This document shows, piece after piece, positions 1-8,800 of a DNA stretch of 39,916 bases; position 1 is the stretch's first letter, and each line of letters begins with the position of its first letter. This DNA is from JAILLW01 sp045640905 (GTDB taxonomy: Bacteria; Bacillota; Clostridia; Lachnospirales; Lachnospiraceae): assembly GCA_045640905.1 (NCBI GenBank), contig JAZUFW010000023.1, forward strand, positions 1 to 39,916. The letters run 5' to 3'. A model generated the notes under the pieces. The model was not told where the DNA came from. It saw only the letters and a list, made by a program, of their open reading frames with translations, and did no database searches. Made by a program: the position numbers and the translations under genes.

Positions 1-1179
1 CAGTTCTTTAGTATCCAGTCTTCTTTCAACATTTCGCTTAACCATAGCGTATACAACAGCGAAGAACGGAATACCTATAAACATTCCTACAACGCTCCAT
101 AAAGATCCGAACACGGTGATTGAAAAGATAACCCAGAAGCCTGATAATCCTGTAGAATCTCCGAGAATTTTTGGCCCAATCACATTGCCGTCAAGCTGTT
201 GCAATACGATGATAAAAATAACGAAATATAAACACATAATAGGTGCCGAATCAGAATCCATCAAAACCAATAACGCCGAAGGAATAGCACCTATAAAAGG
301 TCCGAAGAAAGGAATAATATTGGTAACACCGACAATAATACTGATAAGCAATGAATAAGGCATATGCAGAATTGTACATCCGATGAAGCATAAAACTCCG
401 ATTATCATTGAATCAATAATTTTGCCGGAAATAAATCCGATAAATGTGTCGGAAACAAATCTGACATCCTTTAATACCGAATTAGCTCTTTCTTTGGAAA
501 ATACAGAATAGATAATCTTCTTTGCCTGACCCGAGAAAGTCTCTTTATTAAGTAATACATAAAAGCTGATAATAAACCCGATAAGGAAGTTCCAGAAACT
601 TACTAAGGCAGAAAATACTCCGGAGGATAAATTACTGATAAATTCCTGAACTTTAGGCAGTACAGTGTCATAAACAAACTGAAACATGTCGTTTGTTGAC
701 ACATTAAAGTAATCATCAATCTCCTGAAATACCATAGGATTTTTGCTGATAAACGAATTAACCAATCGTCTGAAATACGAAACATACGAAGGAAAACTCT
801 GTATCAATTCGTTAATACTTTTTACCAGTTCCGGAGCAACCAATCTGATAAAAATAAATATAAAGAAACCAATCAGTAAATATGTCAAAATTACAGATAC
901 AACTCTGTAGACTTTCTTTTTTGTTTTACCTATGGTTCCGCTGTTATTTAATATAATGGGATAAAAAAGCTTCTTTTCAAAAAAGTTCAAAATCGGATTA
1001 AAAAGATACGCTATCAGCATGCCGAAAAACACCGGCTGAATAGCTTTAAACAAGGTTGAAAAAAACGTAGCTTTTGTATCTGCCTGGAATGCAATACGAA
1101 CACATATTACCGATAATACTATTACGGCAAAAGCAACAATTCCTATACTGATGTATTTTTTGCTGAACTTAAATTTCAT
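1..1179 (-). CDS. AI-2E family transporter (C-terminus outside window)
   Basis: Multi-pass membrane protein of the AI-2E (YdiK/PerM/YtvI) family, whose members export small molecules or ions; the substrate here cannot be told. Translating the reverse strand from the ATG at 1179 gives 393 codons with no stop before the window edge, so the end is missing. Hydrophobic segments lie near residues 10-30, 45-65 and 100-125, then a soluble stretch, then a C-terminal bundle. The family hallmark is clear near the end: QLDGNVIGPKILG followed by a glycine-rich helix pair and FFAVVYAMVKR. The start lies 8 bases after the recombinase stop, with AGAGGA as a modest ribosome binding site, so it is probably the last visible gene of the liv-downstream unit. 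The family call is firm; the function is inferred. Confidence 0.9.
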   Translation of the reverse strand, partial: MKFKFSKKYISIGIVAFAVIVLSVICVRIAFQADTKATFFSTLFKAIQPVFFGMLIAYLFNPILNFFEKKLFYPIILNNSGTIGKTKKKVYRVVSVILTYLLIGFFIFIFIRLVAPELVKSINELIQSFPSYVSYFRRLVNSFISKNPMVFQEIDDYFNVSTNDMFQFVYDTVLPKVQEFISNLSSGVFSALVSFWNFLIGFIISFYVLLNKETFSGQAKKIIYSVFSKERANSVLKDVRFVSDTFIGFISGKIIDSMIIGVLCFIGCTILHMPYSLLISIIVGVTNIIPFFGPFIGAIPSALLVLMDSDSAPIMCLYFVIFIIVLQQLDGNVIGPKILGDSTGLSGFWVIFSITVFGSLWSVVGMFIGIPFFAVVYAMVKRNVERRLDTKEL

Positions 1180-1187
1180 AGAATAGA

Positions 1188-2240
1188 TTAATCCTCTCTT
1201 AATTTAACGGCTTTGGCCGCCATCCTGCGTCTGTCTTCTTCCAATGCGGCATAATGCTTTCTGGTAGTATTGACATCTTTATGTCCCAATACGTCCGCAA
1301 CCAAATAAATATCACCGGTCTCTTTGTATAATGCCGTACCATATGTGCTTCGTAATTTATGCGGTGTAATCTTCTTTAATGTAGTAACGGTTGTCGCATA
1401 TTTTTTAACCAGATTTTCAACCGCTCTTACAGATATTCTACGATTTTGCATCGATAAAAACAAGGCTTCTTCATGACCGGCTTCGGGTATTATACGTTTT
1501 CGCTCGCCAATATAATCAAGCAAAGCACCTTCAACTTCATCGCCAAAATATACTACCGTCTCATATCCGCCTTTTCGACGAATTTTGATTCCGTTATTCT
1601 TAAAATCGACATCCTTTAAGTCAAGCCCGACACATTCCGAAACACGGATTCCCGTTCCCAGTAACAAAGTAAGCAGTGCAACATCTCTTACTTTTGTTTT
1701 TTCATGATAAGCCATTTGCTTGGCGGTAAGCTTTTCTCCGTCTTCAACATTGCATAGTAAAGTTGCTACCTCATCAGCGTCCAGACGAATAATTTCCTTT
1801 TCATGAATCTTTGGAAGTGATACCAACGCTGCGGGATTATTCTTAATCAATTCGGCACGATAATAGTACTTATAGAAGCTTTTAAGCGCCGATAGCTTTC
1901 GCTTTTTCCCTTTTTCATCATTTGTTATTTCCTTACCGTCCTTAACATAGTAAGAAATATATTCCATGTATTCCTCAATATCTTCGCGCGTGACCATATC
2001 GAGCATGGATAAAGGGAAATCTACAATATCCGTATTCTTTAAAACAGAATTATTATCATGCATGTATTCAAAAAACACCCGTAAATCATATGCATAGGCA
2101 AGTCTCGTTCTGGCAGAGGTAGAATCATTAATGCCTCTGAAAAATGACTTGCAAAAAGAAGGAAGCGTAGCTAAAACCTCCCTCATTTTGAGTGTATTCA
2201 AATTGTTTTGTTCATCATGATAATTCTTCGCATTTTCCAT
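1188..2240 (-). CDS. Tyrosine recombinase, XerS-like
   Basis: Site-specific tyrosine recombinase of 350 residues. An N-terminal SAM-like DNA-binding domain spans about 25-145 and the catalytic domain about 155-345. All catalytic residues are visible: R199 (GTGIRV), K223 (RRKGG), H294 and R297 (HKLRST), H320 (LGHKD) and nucleophile Y330 (KHYAAL). The long spacer before the first Arg box (near LTAKQMAYHEKTKVRD) and the motif LDLKDVDF resemble XerS, the single dif recombinase of streptococci, as I remember that protein, more than XerC or XerD. The ATG has AAGGATGG about 10 bases upstream and overlaps the upstream ttcA-like gene by 26 bases. No phage genes or attachment sites lie nearby, so a housekeeping role in chromosome-dimer resolution is plausible. 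A lineage-specific integrase remains possible. Confidence 0.88.
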   Translation of the reverse strand: MENAKNYHDEQNNLNTLKMREVLATLPSFCKSFFRGINDSTSARTRLAYAYDLRVFFEYMHDNNSVLKNTDIVDFPLSMLDMVTREDIEEYMEYISYYVKDGKEITNDEKGKKRKLSALKSFYKYYYRAELIKNNPAALVSLPKIHEKEIIRLDADEVATLLCNVEDGEKLTAKQMAYHEKTKVRDVALLTLLLGTGIRVSECVGLDLKDVDFKNNGIKIRRKGGYETVVYFGDEVEGALLDYIGERKRIIPEAGHEEALFLSMQNRRISVRAVENLVKKYATTVTTLKKITPHKLRSTYGTALYKETGDIYLVADVLGHKDVNTTRKHYAALEEDRRRMAAKAVKLRED

Positions 2241-2958
2241 ATTCGGAAAACCATCCTTTTAGATCCGAATTTTTAACAGCCGTAAACATCCTGTTCTTTA
2301 CACCCGGAGCTTCTTTGTTAATTTCTTTTATTAATTCATGAACATATTCGCGTTTAGTCTGACCGTCAACAGGACATGGACTTTTGACCACAGGCACATT
2401 ATTGGCATTAACAAATCCTTTTATGTCGGATTCATTAACATAGATTAAAGGCCTGATGACGGTAATTTTTGTTTTATCCAAATATGTAACAGGCATAAAT
2501 GTGTGAAAACGACCTTCGTATATTAACGATAAAAGCATCGTTTCGACAACATCGTCCTTATGATGAGCATAGGCAATTTTGTGAATTTCCAGATCATCCA
2601 TGGCATAATTCAAAGCGCCTTTACGCATCTTGGCACATAAAGAACAAGGATTTGATTCTTTTCGCTCCTCAAAAACAATCTGAGAAATATCGGTCTTAAT
2701 AATATGATATGGAATTTCCATACTGTCACACAAAGCCTGAATTTCGCCCAAATCGAGGTTTTTAAAGCCAAGGTCTACTGTTACCGCGATTAAGTCAAAG
2801 TGCTTGGGATAGAACCTTCTAAGGGCGTTTAAAGCATATAGTAAGGTTAACGAATCCTTACCGCCGGATATGCCGACCGCAATTTTATCTCCTTCTTCTA
2901 TCATGCCGTAATCATCTACGGCTTTACGTACATAACTTAATAATTGTTGAAGTTTCAT
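2215..2958 (-). CDS. ttcA: tRNA 2-thiocytidine synthetase TtcA-like PP-loop ATPase
   Basis: PP-loop ATPase of the TtcA family, which adenylates and thiolates C32 of certain tRNAs using a [4Fe-4S] cluster. In the 247-residue form the PP-loop is SGGKDS at residues 31-36. The cluster-type cysteines are C105 and C108 (PCSLC) and C195 (SPCPVDG), matching the two-plus-one cysteine pattern of TtcA. I start at the ATG at 2958 (MKLQQLLSYV) because the family begins there. A TTG at 2994 and an ATG at 2979 lie further upstream in frame, and none of the three has a strong ribosome binding site, so the N-terminus is uncertain by up to 12 residues. It follows the cytidylate-kinase-like gene closely and overlaps the recombinase gene. 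Confidence 0.85.
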   Translation of the reverse strand: MKLQQLLSYVRKAVDDYGMIEEGDKIAVGISGGKDSLTLLYALNALRRFYPKHFDLIAVTVDLGFKNLDLGEIQALCDSMEIPYHIIKTDISQIVFEERKESNPCSLCAKMRKGALNYAMDDLEIHKIAYAHHKDDVVETMLLSLIYEGRFHTFMPVTYLDKTKITVIRPLIYVNESDIKGFVNANNVPVVKSPCPVDGQTKREYVHELIKEINKEAPGVKNRMFTAVKNSDLKGWFSEYGKCEELS

Positions 2959-3006
2959 GGCATTTATAGTAAAAGTCATTATCCCAAAAGACAATGACTT
3001 TTAATT

Positions 3007-3633
3007 CTATTCTCCGAATCTGACTTTCATATATGCAATTATTTCATCCACACATCGTTCAAAACCAAGCTTTGAGCTGTCGAGACACAAATCGTAGTTT
3101 CTGGCATCGGACCAGGATGATCCGGTATAGTGTGAATAATAATCTTCTTTTTCTTTATTTGTTTTATTAACAAATTCTTCAAGTTCCTTTAACGGCAAAG
3201 ACTTCTTTTCAGCTGCCTTCTGCATGCAGAAATCAAAAGGAGCATGAATAAATACCGATAAAACATTGTCATAATCACGCAAAATATAATTTGAACATCT
3301 GCCGACAATTACACAGCTTTCAGTCTCGGCCAGTTCTTTAATAACTTTTGCCTGAAAATTGAATAAGTTCTTTTCGGAAGTGAAATCCTTTGAATCAGGA
3401 GTCAACAGTTCGCCGTTATATATTTTATGTGCCGCTTTAAAAAGTCCCGAAGACTTAACTTTTTCATCTGCATTTGCAAAAAGAGCTTCACTTATACCAC
3501 TCGTTTCGGATGCTTTCTTTGCAAGATCCTTGTCATAATAAGGGATGTTAAGTCTTTCGGATAACATTTGAGCTACCGTTCTTCCTCCGCTTCCGTACAT
3601 TCTGGATATAGTAATAACAATATTTTTTCCCAT
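3007..3633 (-). CDS. Cytidylate kinase-like family protein
   Basis: Small P-loop kinase of 208 residues in the cytidylate kinase-like family (Pfam Cytidylate_kin2). The N-terminus reads VITISRMYGSGGRTVA, so the phosphate-binding loop is the variant GSGGR at residues 14-18 rather than GxxGxGKS/T. That variant is usual for this family and distinguishes it from true Cmk. VIVGRCSNYIL near residue 110 is the family's conserved GR motif. The substrate is unknown; CMP or another nucleotide is a family-based guess. The start is ATG with GGGAGA upstream, three bases after the livF stop, so it is probably co-transcribed with the transporter genes although no functional link is evident. Confidence 0.85.
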   Translation of the reverse strand: MGKNIVITISRMYGSGGRTVAQMLSERLNIPYYDKDLAKKASETSGISEALFANADEKVKSSGLFKAAHKIYNGELLTPDSKDFTSEKNLFNFQAKVIKELAETESCVIVGRCSNYILRDYDNVLSVFIHAPFDFCMQKAAEKKSLPLKELEEFVNKTNKEKEDYYSHYTGSSWSDARNYDLCLDSSKLGFERCVDEIIAYMKVRFGE

Positions 3634-3636
3634 ACT

Positions 3637-4347
3637 TTATTCTCCCAAATAAGCTTTTTTAATACCCTCATTGTTAAGCAAATCATTGGCATTACCTGAT
3701 AATACAATATTACCGGTTTCGAGAACATATCCTCTGTCTGCGATTGACAGCGCTTTCTTCGCGTTCTGCTCAACCAGAAGAACTGTGGTTCCGTCTTTCT
3801 TTACGGACTGAATAATATCAAAAATCTCATTTACAAATATAGGAGAAAGACCCATAGAAGGCTCATCCATCAATATAATATGCGGATTACTCATCAAGGC
3901 TCTGCCCATTGCAAGCATCTGCTGTTCACCGCCGGACAAAGTACCGGAAAGCTGATTCTGTCTTTCTTTTAATCTGGGGAAGCGTTCAAATACCATATCC
4001 AGGTTATTAGAAATCTCAGCTTTGTCTTTTCTGGTAAATGCACCCATTTTCAAATTCTGTAATACAGACAAATTGGCAAATACTCTTCGACCTTCGGGAA
4101 CATGTGCCATTCCCATTGATACTATTTTATATGCCGGAATTTTTGTAATATCCTCACCTTCGAACAAAACCTGTCCGTGAGTGGGCTTTAACAAACCGGT
4201 TATTGTATGTAAGGTAGTTGTTTTACCGGCTCCGTTAGCACCGATTAATGCAATAACCTCTCCTTTGTTTACTTCGAAGCTTATTCCCTTGATGGCCTTT
4301 ATGACACCATAACAAACTTCTAAATCTTTTATCTCTAACATTGCCAT
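3637..4347 (-). CDS. livF: Branched-chain amino acid ABC transporter ATP-binding protein LivF
   Basis: Second ATPase of a branched-chain amino acid (HAAT-type) importer, on the inner face of the membrane. With the start used here the protein is 236 residues. Walker A is GANGAGKT (37-44), the ABC signature LSGGEQQ (137-143) and Walker B ILMDEP (158-163). The end of the switch region reads LVEQN, as is typical of LivF. Three ATGs are possible: 4356, 4347 and 4341. AGGAG abuts the first, so it cannot serve it; it sits 9 bases from the ATG at 4347, which also lies one base after the livG stop (TGATATG). I therefore chose 4347; an annotation using 4356 would differ by three residues. Confidence 0.95.
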   Translation of the reverse strand: MAMLEIKDLEVCYGVIKAIKGISFEVNKGEVIALIGANGAGKTTTLHTITGLLKPTHGQVLFEGEDITKIPAYKIVSMGMAHVPEGRRVFANLSVLQNLKMGAFTRKDKAEISNNLDMVFERFPRLKERQNQLSGTLSGGEQQMLAMGRALMSNPHIILMDEPSMGLSPIFVNEIFDIIQSVKKDGTTVLLVEQNAKKALSIADRGYVLETGNIVLSGNANDLLNNEGIKKAYLGE

Positions 4348-4348
4348 A

Positions 4349-5113
4349 TCAGTCATCTCCTAAATAAGCTTTAATAACTTCAGGATTATTCAAAACTTCC
4401 GAAGTATTACCCTGACAAAGAACAGAACCGAAATTGAGAACAGTAAGCTTTTCACATATACCGGAAACGAGCTTCATATCGTGTTCGATAAGCAATATTG
4501 TCTTTCCGAATAAGCTTCTGACATATTGAATAGTCTCCATCAGTTCCTGTGTTTCATTCGGATTCATTCCGGCAGCCGGTTCATCAAGCAATAAAAGTTT
4601 CGGATCGGTAGCAAGGGCTCTGGCAATTTCAAGTTTTCTCTGTTTTCCGTAAGGAAGATTTGACGCTAATGTGTTTGCTTCCTTATCGAGTTCAAATACG
4701 CTCAAATAAGCCATGGCTCTTTCGTCCATATCACGTTCAACTTTATAGTATTTCGGAAGTCTTAATATACCGGTAAGCGTGGAATAAGAATAGTTGTTAT
4801 GAAGTCCAACCTTAACATTATCAAGTACAGACAAATCCTTAAACAATCTAATGTTCTGGAAAGTTCTGGCAATACCGGCTTTATTAATATCAATAGTACT
4901 CATACCTGTGATGTTTTCATCCTGAAGGAAAATCTTTCCTTCGTCAGGTTTGTAAACACCTGTCAAAAGGTTAAATACAGTCGTTTTCCCGGCACCGTTA
5001 GGGCCAATAAGTCCGTATAATTCGCCTTCTTTGATTTCGATATTAAAATCATCAACAGCACGTAATCCACCAAAGGAAATGCTTAAATTCTTTACTTCAA
5101 GAATGTTTCCCAT
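4349..5113 (-). CDS. livG: Branched-chain amino acid ABC transporter ATP-binding protein LivG
   Basis: First ATPase of the HAAT-type importer, 254 residues, the usual length for LivG. Walker A GPNGAGKTT is at 37-45, followed by LPYGKQRKLEIARAL as the signature region, LLLLDEPAAGMNP as Walker B and the H-loop LLIEHDM. It pairs with LivF to power the LivH-LivM channel. The ATG overlaps the livM stop by one base (TAATG), and AAGGAGG lies just upstream, so translation is coupled and efficient. Confidence 0.96.
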   Translation of the reverse strand: MGNILEVKNLSISFGGLRAVDDFNIEIKEGELYGLIGPNGAGKTTVFNLLTGVYKPDEGKIFLQDENITGMSTIDINKAGIARTFQNIRLFKDLSVLDNVKVGLHNNYSYSTLTGILRLPKYYKVERDMDERAMAYLSVFELDKEANTLASNLPYGKQRKLEIARALATDPKLLLLDEPAAGMNPNETQELMETIQYVRSLFGKTILLIEHDMKLVSGICEKLTVLNFGSVLCQGNTSEVLNNPEVIKAYLGDD

Positions 5114-6189
5114 TACTGCACCTCCTTAGCTTCTTTTTTCTTTGACAAAAAATTCTTCAAAGAATAGCGCTTTCTTAAATCAATAAACTTGGGTGACCAG
5201 TTGAACAGCATCATAACTATCAATACTATTGCATAAATCAGCATACGATAATTATTTAGGCCTCTCAAAAGTTCCGGCAGCAATGTAAGAATTACGGCCG
5301 AAATAATTGATCCTCTGATACTTCCTATGCCTCCCAAAACAACGAATACCAAAATGGTAATCGACATGTTATATCCGAAGTTTTTGGGTTGCGCCATCAG
5401 TGAATTCAGGTTGTGTGCATATAAAACACCGGCAACACCTGCCAAAGCTGCAGAAATCGAAAATGCCAGCAACTTATATTTAGTAATATTAATTCCGACA
5501 GACTCGGCTGCTATCGTATTATCACGAATAGACATAACAGCACGTCCCGTTCTTGAATTAATCAAATTTAAAACAATAAACAAAGTGATAATGATAAGCA
5601 ATATTCCAACATAGAAATTTGAATCCTTCGGAGTTCCGGTAATACCCTGAGCACCGTTAATAATAATCTCGCCGTCAGAACTCATATTTAACGATTTAGC
5701 ATCCTGAATGCTGATATGAAGGCCGTTTGAATCTTTTCCGATATACAGAACATTGATTACGTTTTTGATGATTTCACCGAATGCCAACGTAACAATTGCC
5801 AGATAATCTCCTTTCAGTCTCAAAACAGGAATGCCTATAAGCAATCCTATAACGCCCGCACATAAAGCTCCAAGCAAAATAGCCAACGTAAACCTAATCG
5901 GGGCAATCGTAATCGTATTTTCAAAACATTTTGAAAAGAATGCTCCGGTAAATGCACCGACACACATAAATCCGGCATGCCCCAAACTAAGCTCGCCGAG
6001 TATTCCGACAGTCAAATTTAATGCGATAGCCAAAATGACATAAACACATAACGGAACCAGTAAGCCTTTCATTAAGGAACTCATCATATTAAGGCCCTGC
6101 AATATTACAACCACCAAAAATGCAGCTACTACAATTCCGTATGTTATAAGGTTGTCCTTCAGAGTTTTGGTCATTTTAAAATTCTTCAT
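5113..6189 (-). CDS. livM: Branched-chain amino acid ABC transporter permease LivM
   Basis: Integral membrane permease of the importer, 358 residues from the chosen start, with about eight to ten hydrophobic segments. Family features include LSLGHAGFMCVGAF near residue 70, the cytoplasmic coupling stretch GRAVMSIRDNTIAAES, and VVLGGIGSIRGSI near the C-terminus. The frame stays open to a further upstream start at 6252, but the ATG at 6189 (MKNFKMTKTL) has AAGGAGGGAG 7 bases upstream and removes a basic extension that would overlap livH, so I use it. The gene lies 13 bases after livH and overlaps livG by one base. Confidence 0.95.
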   Translation of the reverse strand: MKNFKMTKTLKDNLITYGIVVAAFLVVVILQGLNMMSSLMKGLLVPLCVYVILAIALNLTVGILGELSLGHAGFMCVGAFTGAFFSKCFENTITIAPIRFTLAILLGALCAGVIGLLIGIPVLRLKGDYLAIVTLAFGEIIKNVINVLYIGKDSNGLHISIQDAKSLNMSSDGEIIINGAQGITGTPKDSNFYVGILLIIITLFIVLNLINSRTGRAVMSIRDNTIAAESVGINITKYKLLAFSISAALAGVAGVLYAHNLNSLMAQPKNFGYNMSITILVFVVLGGIGSIRGSIISAVILTLLPELLRGLNNYRMLIYAIVLIVMMLFNWSPKFIDLRKRYSLKNFLSKKKEAKEVQ

Positions 6190-6202
6190 GATTACTCCCT
6201 CC

Positions 6203-7087
6203 TTAAACCTTTTCCTGAATTTTCTTGCCCAAAAGACCTGTAGGTTTAACAAGTAAAACTACAATAAGCACAAGAAATACAATTGCATCCGATAACTGAG
6301 AAGAAATATATGCCTTTGACAATATTTCGATAACTCCCAAAATTAATCCGCCGATAAATGCACCCGGAATAGAACCGATACCACCGAATACGGCAGCAAC
6401 AAAGGCTTTAATACCGGGCATGGAACCTGTATAAGGAGTTAATGAAGGATATGCCGAACACAACAACATACCTGCTATTGCGGCAAGTCCCGAACCTATA
6501 GCAAATGTTAATGAAATAGTACCGTTAACATTAATGCCCATCAATAAAGCAGCACCTTTATCTTCGGAAACCGCTAACATTGCCTGTCCTTGTTTTGTCT
6601 TATTAACAAACAATACCAAAACTATCATAATCAATATGCAGGACAAAATGGTGACTATGGTTTCACCGGTAATCGTAACTGCTCCGCCGGCAAAACTTAA
6701 CGCTTTCATTGTAACAACAGATGAAAATGACTTTGTATTTGCACCGAATATCAACAAAGCGACATTTTGCAGGAAGTAAGATACACCAATAGCCGTAATC
6801 AACACGACCAAAGAAGACGAAGCTTCTCTAAGAGGCCTGTATGCTATTGCTTCAATCGTAATACCGAGTACGGTACATAATACAATCGAAACAATAATTC
6901 CGAGCCACATAGGTAAATTCATCATACTAACAACGGAAAAGACCACATAACTTCCGATCATAATGACATCACCGTGCGCAAAATTAAGCATTTTGGCAAT
7001 TCCGTATACCATGGTATATCCCAAGGCGATAATCGCATAAACGGAGCCAAGAGAAATTCCGTTAATCAAATAGTTAATAAAACTCAT
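6203..7087 (-). CDS. livH: Branched-chain amino acid ABC transporter permease LivH
   Basis: Integral membrane permease partner of LivM, 294 residues and hydrophobic throughout. The N-terminus (NGISLGSVYAIIALGYTMVYG) and the following LNFAHGDVIMIG are characteristic of LivH. The coupling motif reads MLAVSEDKGAALLMGIN, and the C-terminal half has FGGIGSIPGAFIGG. The ATG has GAAGG upstream. The gene begins 43 bases after a terminator hairpin that follows livJ, so livHMGF expression probably depends on read-through from the livJ promoter. Confidence 0.95.
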   Translation of the reverse strand: MSFINYLINGISLGSVYAIIALGYTMVYGIAKMLNFAHGDVIMIGSYVVFSVVSMMNLPMWLGIIVSIVLCTVLGITIEAIAYRPLREASSSLVVLITAIGVSYFLQNVALLIFGANTKSFSSVVTMKALSFAGGAVTITGETIVTILSCILIMIVLVLFVNKTKQGQAMLAVSEDKGAALLMGINVNGTISLTFAIGSGLAAIAGMLLCSAYPSLTPYTGSMPGIKAFVAAVFGGIGSIPGAFIGGLILGVIEILSKAYISSQLSDAIVFLVLIVVLLVKPTGLLGKKIQEKV

Positions 7088-7129
7088 AAAAGTACCTTCT
7101 TTCAGATTTCCACAAGTCTTTTTATTTTA

Positions 7130-7164
7130 CCAAAAAATAAGGGCTCCCGCAATAGCGGAAGCCC
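7130..7164 (-). terminator. Intrinsic terminator between livJ and livH
   Basis: On the minus strand a ten-base stem, GGGCTTCCGC pairing with GCGGGAGCCC around a TATT loop (one G-T pair), is followed by TTATTTTTT. It lies after the livJ stop and before livH. Partial termination here would give more binding protein than permease, a common arrangement in such importers. Confidence 0.85.
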
Positions 7165-7195
7165 TAGGATTTCAATAAATATTTAGGATATTCGA

Positions 7196-8353
7196 TTACT
7201 GAATGAGCTTGTACTCACCGTTAACGATTTCCATAGCCTTGGGAGCTTTGTTAACAGCACCGTCTGCATCCCATGTCATTGCAGCACCTGTAAGTCCGTC
7301 AATTGAAAGAGATGTCATAGCACCCTTACATCCTTCGCAGATATCTGAAATGCTGTCGGAAGGCTTCAAATCCTTAGCTTCGATAGCAGCTTTCATTGTG
7401 TAGATTGCATCGTATGCATCTGCAGCGAACTGGTTAGGAAGCTCACCGTACTTTTCCTGATACTTAGCAACGAAAGCCTTTGTAGCATCATCAGTAGCAT
7501 CAGCAGCGAAAGGAGTCAAAAGCATAACGCCTTCAGCCAAAGAAGCATCGAAGTTTTCAACGCCGAGGATACCGTCCAAGCCATCGCAACCGAAGAACTT
7601 AGGAGCATAACCCATTGTGCTGGCTTGAGTAAGAATTAATGAAGCTTCTGTATAATAGATAGGCAGGAATACTAAGTCTGCACCTGCATCCTGTGCCTTC
7701 TGAAGCTGAACAGAGAAATCTGTCTTTGAATCAGCTGTAAATGCTTCTGCTGAAACAATTTCAAGTCCCTTGGCAGCAGCTTCTTCATCAAACTTTGCAT
7801 AAATACCTGATGAGTAAACATCAGATGAATCGTAAATAACTGCAACCTTTGTAGCTACACCGTTATCTGCAATATAGTCAGCAGCTCCGATTCCCTGGTT
7901 AGGGTCTGTAAAGCAAATCTGGAATACGTTATCGTTTCCTGCGATACAGTCTACAGAAGAACCTGAAGGTGTAACCTGGAACATGTTATCCTTTGAAGAT
8001 TCGGCAGCTACAGCTACACAGCATCCTGATGTTACAGAACCCATAAGGATCTGCATACCCCAGTCCTTTAATGTATTGTAAGCATTAACCGACTTTTCAT
8101 TATCAAGTTCATCATCCTGGAAATTATATTCGATCTGGAATCCGTTAATTCCGCCTGCTGCATTGATTTCATCAATAGCAATCTGTCCGGCGTTCTGAAC
8201 AGCCAAACCGTATACGGCAGCACCACCTGTTGTAGGTCCGATTCCACCGATTTTCCATGTGTTAGCATCTGCTGTACCTGCTCCGGCACCGCATCCTGCT
8301 AAAGTTGCAACGCTTAATGCTGCAACAAGCATCAAACTTAAAAACTTTTTCAT
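7196..8353 (-). CDS. livJ: Branched-chain amino acid-binding lipoprotein LivJ
   Basis: Extracellular substrate-binding protein of the importer, 385 residues, of the type I periplasmic-binding (Peripla_BP_6/LivJ) fold. The N-terminus is a lipoprotein signal: MKKF, a hydrophobic stretch, then the lipobox LAGC with lipidated C21. The mature protein begins with a small Gly/Ala/Thr-rich linker and then WKIGGIGPTTGGAAVYG, the usual first strand of the family. The start ATG has GAAGGAG 8 bases upstream, and a consensus promoter lies immediately before it. Its substrate is inferred to be leucine, isoleucine or valine from the family and the adjacent livHMGF; another amino acid or amide is possible. 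Confidence 0.94.
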   Translation of the reverse strand: MKKFLSLMLVAALSVATLAGCGAGAGTADANTWKIGGIGPTTGGAAVYGLAVQNAGQIAIDEINAAGGINGFQIEYNFQDDELDNEKSVNAYNTLKDWGMQILMGSVTSGCCVAVAAESSKDNMFQVTPSGSSVDCIAGNDNVFQICFTDPNQGIGAADYIADNGVATKVAVIYDSSDVYSSGIYAKFDEEAAAKGLEIVSAEAFTADSKTDFSVQLQKAQDAGADLVFLPIYYTEASLILTQASTMGYAPKFFGCDGLDGILGVENFDASLAEGVMLLTPFAADATDDATKAFVAKYQEKYGELPNQFAADAYDAIYTMKAAIEAKDLKPSDSISDICEGCKGAMTSLSIDGLTGAAMTWDADGAVNKAPKAMEIVNGEYKLIQ

Positions 8354-8405
8354 AATACTCTCTCCTTCTTATATTGTATTTATTTTTATAATAAATATTT
8401 TAATA

Positions 8406-8434
8406 AAAATACATCCAAATATTTGTTTTGTCAA
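8406..8434 (-). promoter_or_regulatory. Sigma-A type promoter of livJ
   Basis: The minus strand has TTGACA (8429-8434), a 17-base spacer and TATTTT (8406-8411), about 50 bases upstream of the livJ ATG. The -35 box lies 7 bases after the rsfS stop, so livJ starts a new transcription unit. I see no riboswitch or T-box between this promoter and livJ. Confidence 0.75.
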
Positions 8435-8440
8435 ATAAGT

Positions 8441-8800
8441 TTATGTAAAATCTGTTTCTATTTTTTTGCCGTCTGCCCAGATTCTTTCAAGGTCATAGAA
8501 AAATCTGTTATCCTTATCAAAGATATGAACGATGATATCACCGAAATCCATTAAAACCCAGTTGGCTTTTTCATAACCTTCAATCTGCTTTAATGCAACA
8601 CCTTTTTCATGCATTTTTTCTTCAAGTTCATTGCATAAATTCTGTATATGATTTGGTGTGTTTCCGGTTGCAATCACAAAGTAATCTGCAAACACGGCGA
8701 TACCGTTTATATCTATAATCTTTATATCAAATGCCTTTTTATCATCAAGGACTTTAGCGGCAAATAATGCATTTTCTTTATTTATATTTTCACTTGTCAT
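8441..8800 (-). CDS. rsfS: Ribosomal silencing factor RsfS
   Basis: RsfS (Iojap/YbeB family), 119 residues. Members bind ribosomal protein L14 on the large subunit and block subunit joining in starved cells. The family core is visible from KKAFDIKIIDI through FADYFVIATGNT, and at GYEKANWVLMDFGDIIVHIF, the best conserved stretch. The ATG has AAGGAG upstream and overlaps the yqeK stop by 11 bases, so translation is probably coupled. The order yhbY-yqeK-rsfS is usual in Firmicutes. Confidence 0.95.
   Translation of the reverse strand: MTSENINKENALFAAKVLDDKKAFDIKIIDINGIAVFADYFVIATGNTPNHIQNLCNELEEKMHEKGVALKQIEGYEKANWVLMDFGDIIVHIFDKDNRFFYDLERIWADGKKIETDFT

Noticed and set aside
1188..2240. Integrase of a genomic island or prophage
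   Set aside because: It is embedded between housekeeping genes with close spacing, no direct repeats, tRNA or phage genes nearby; base composition looks like the neighbours.
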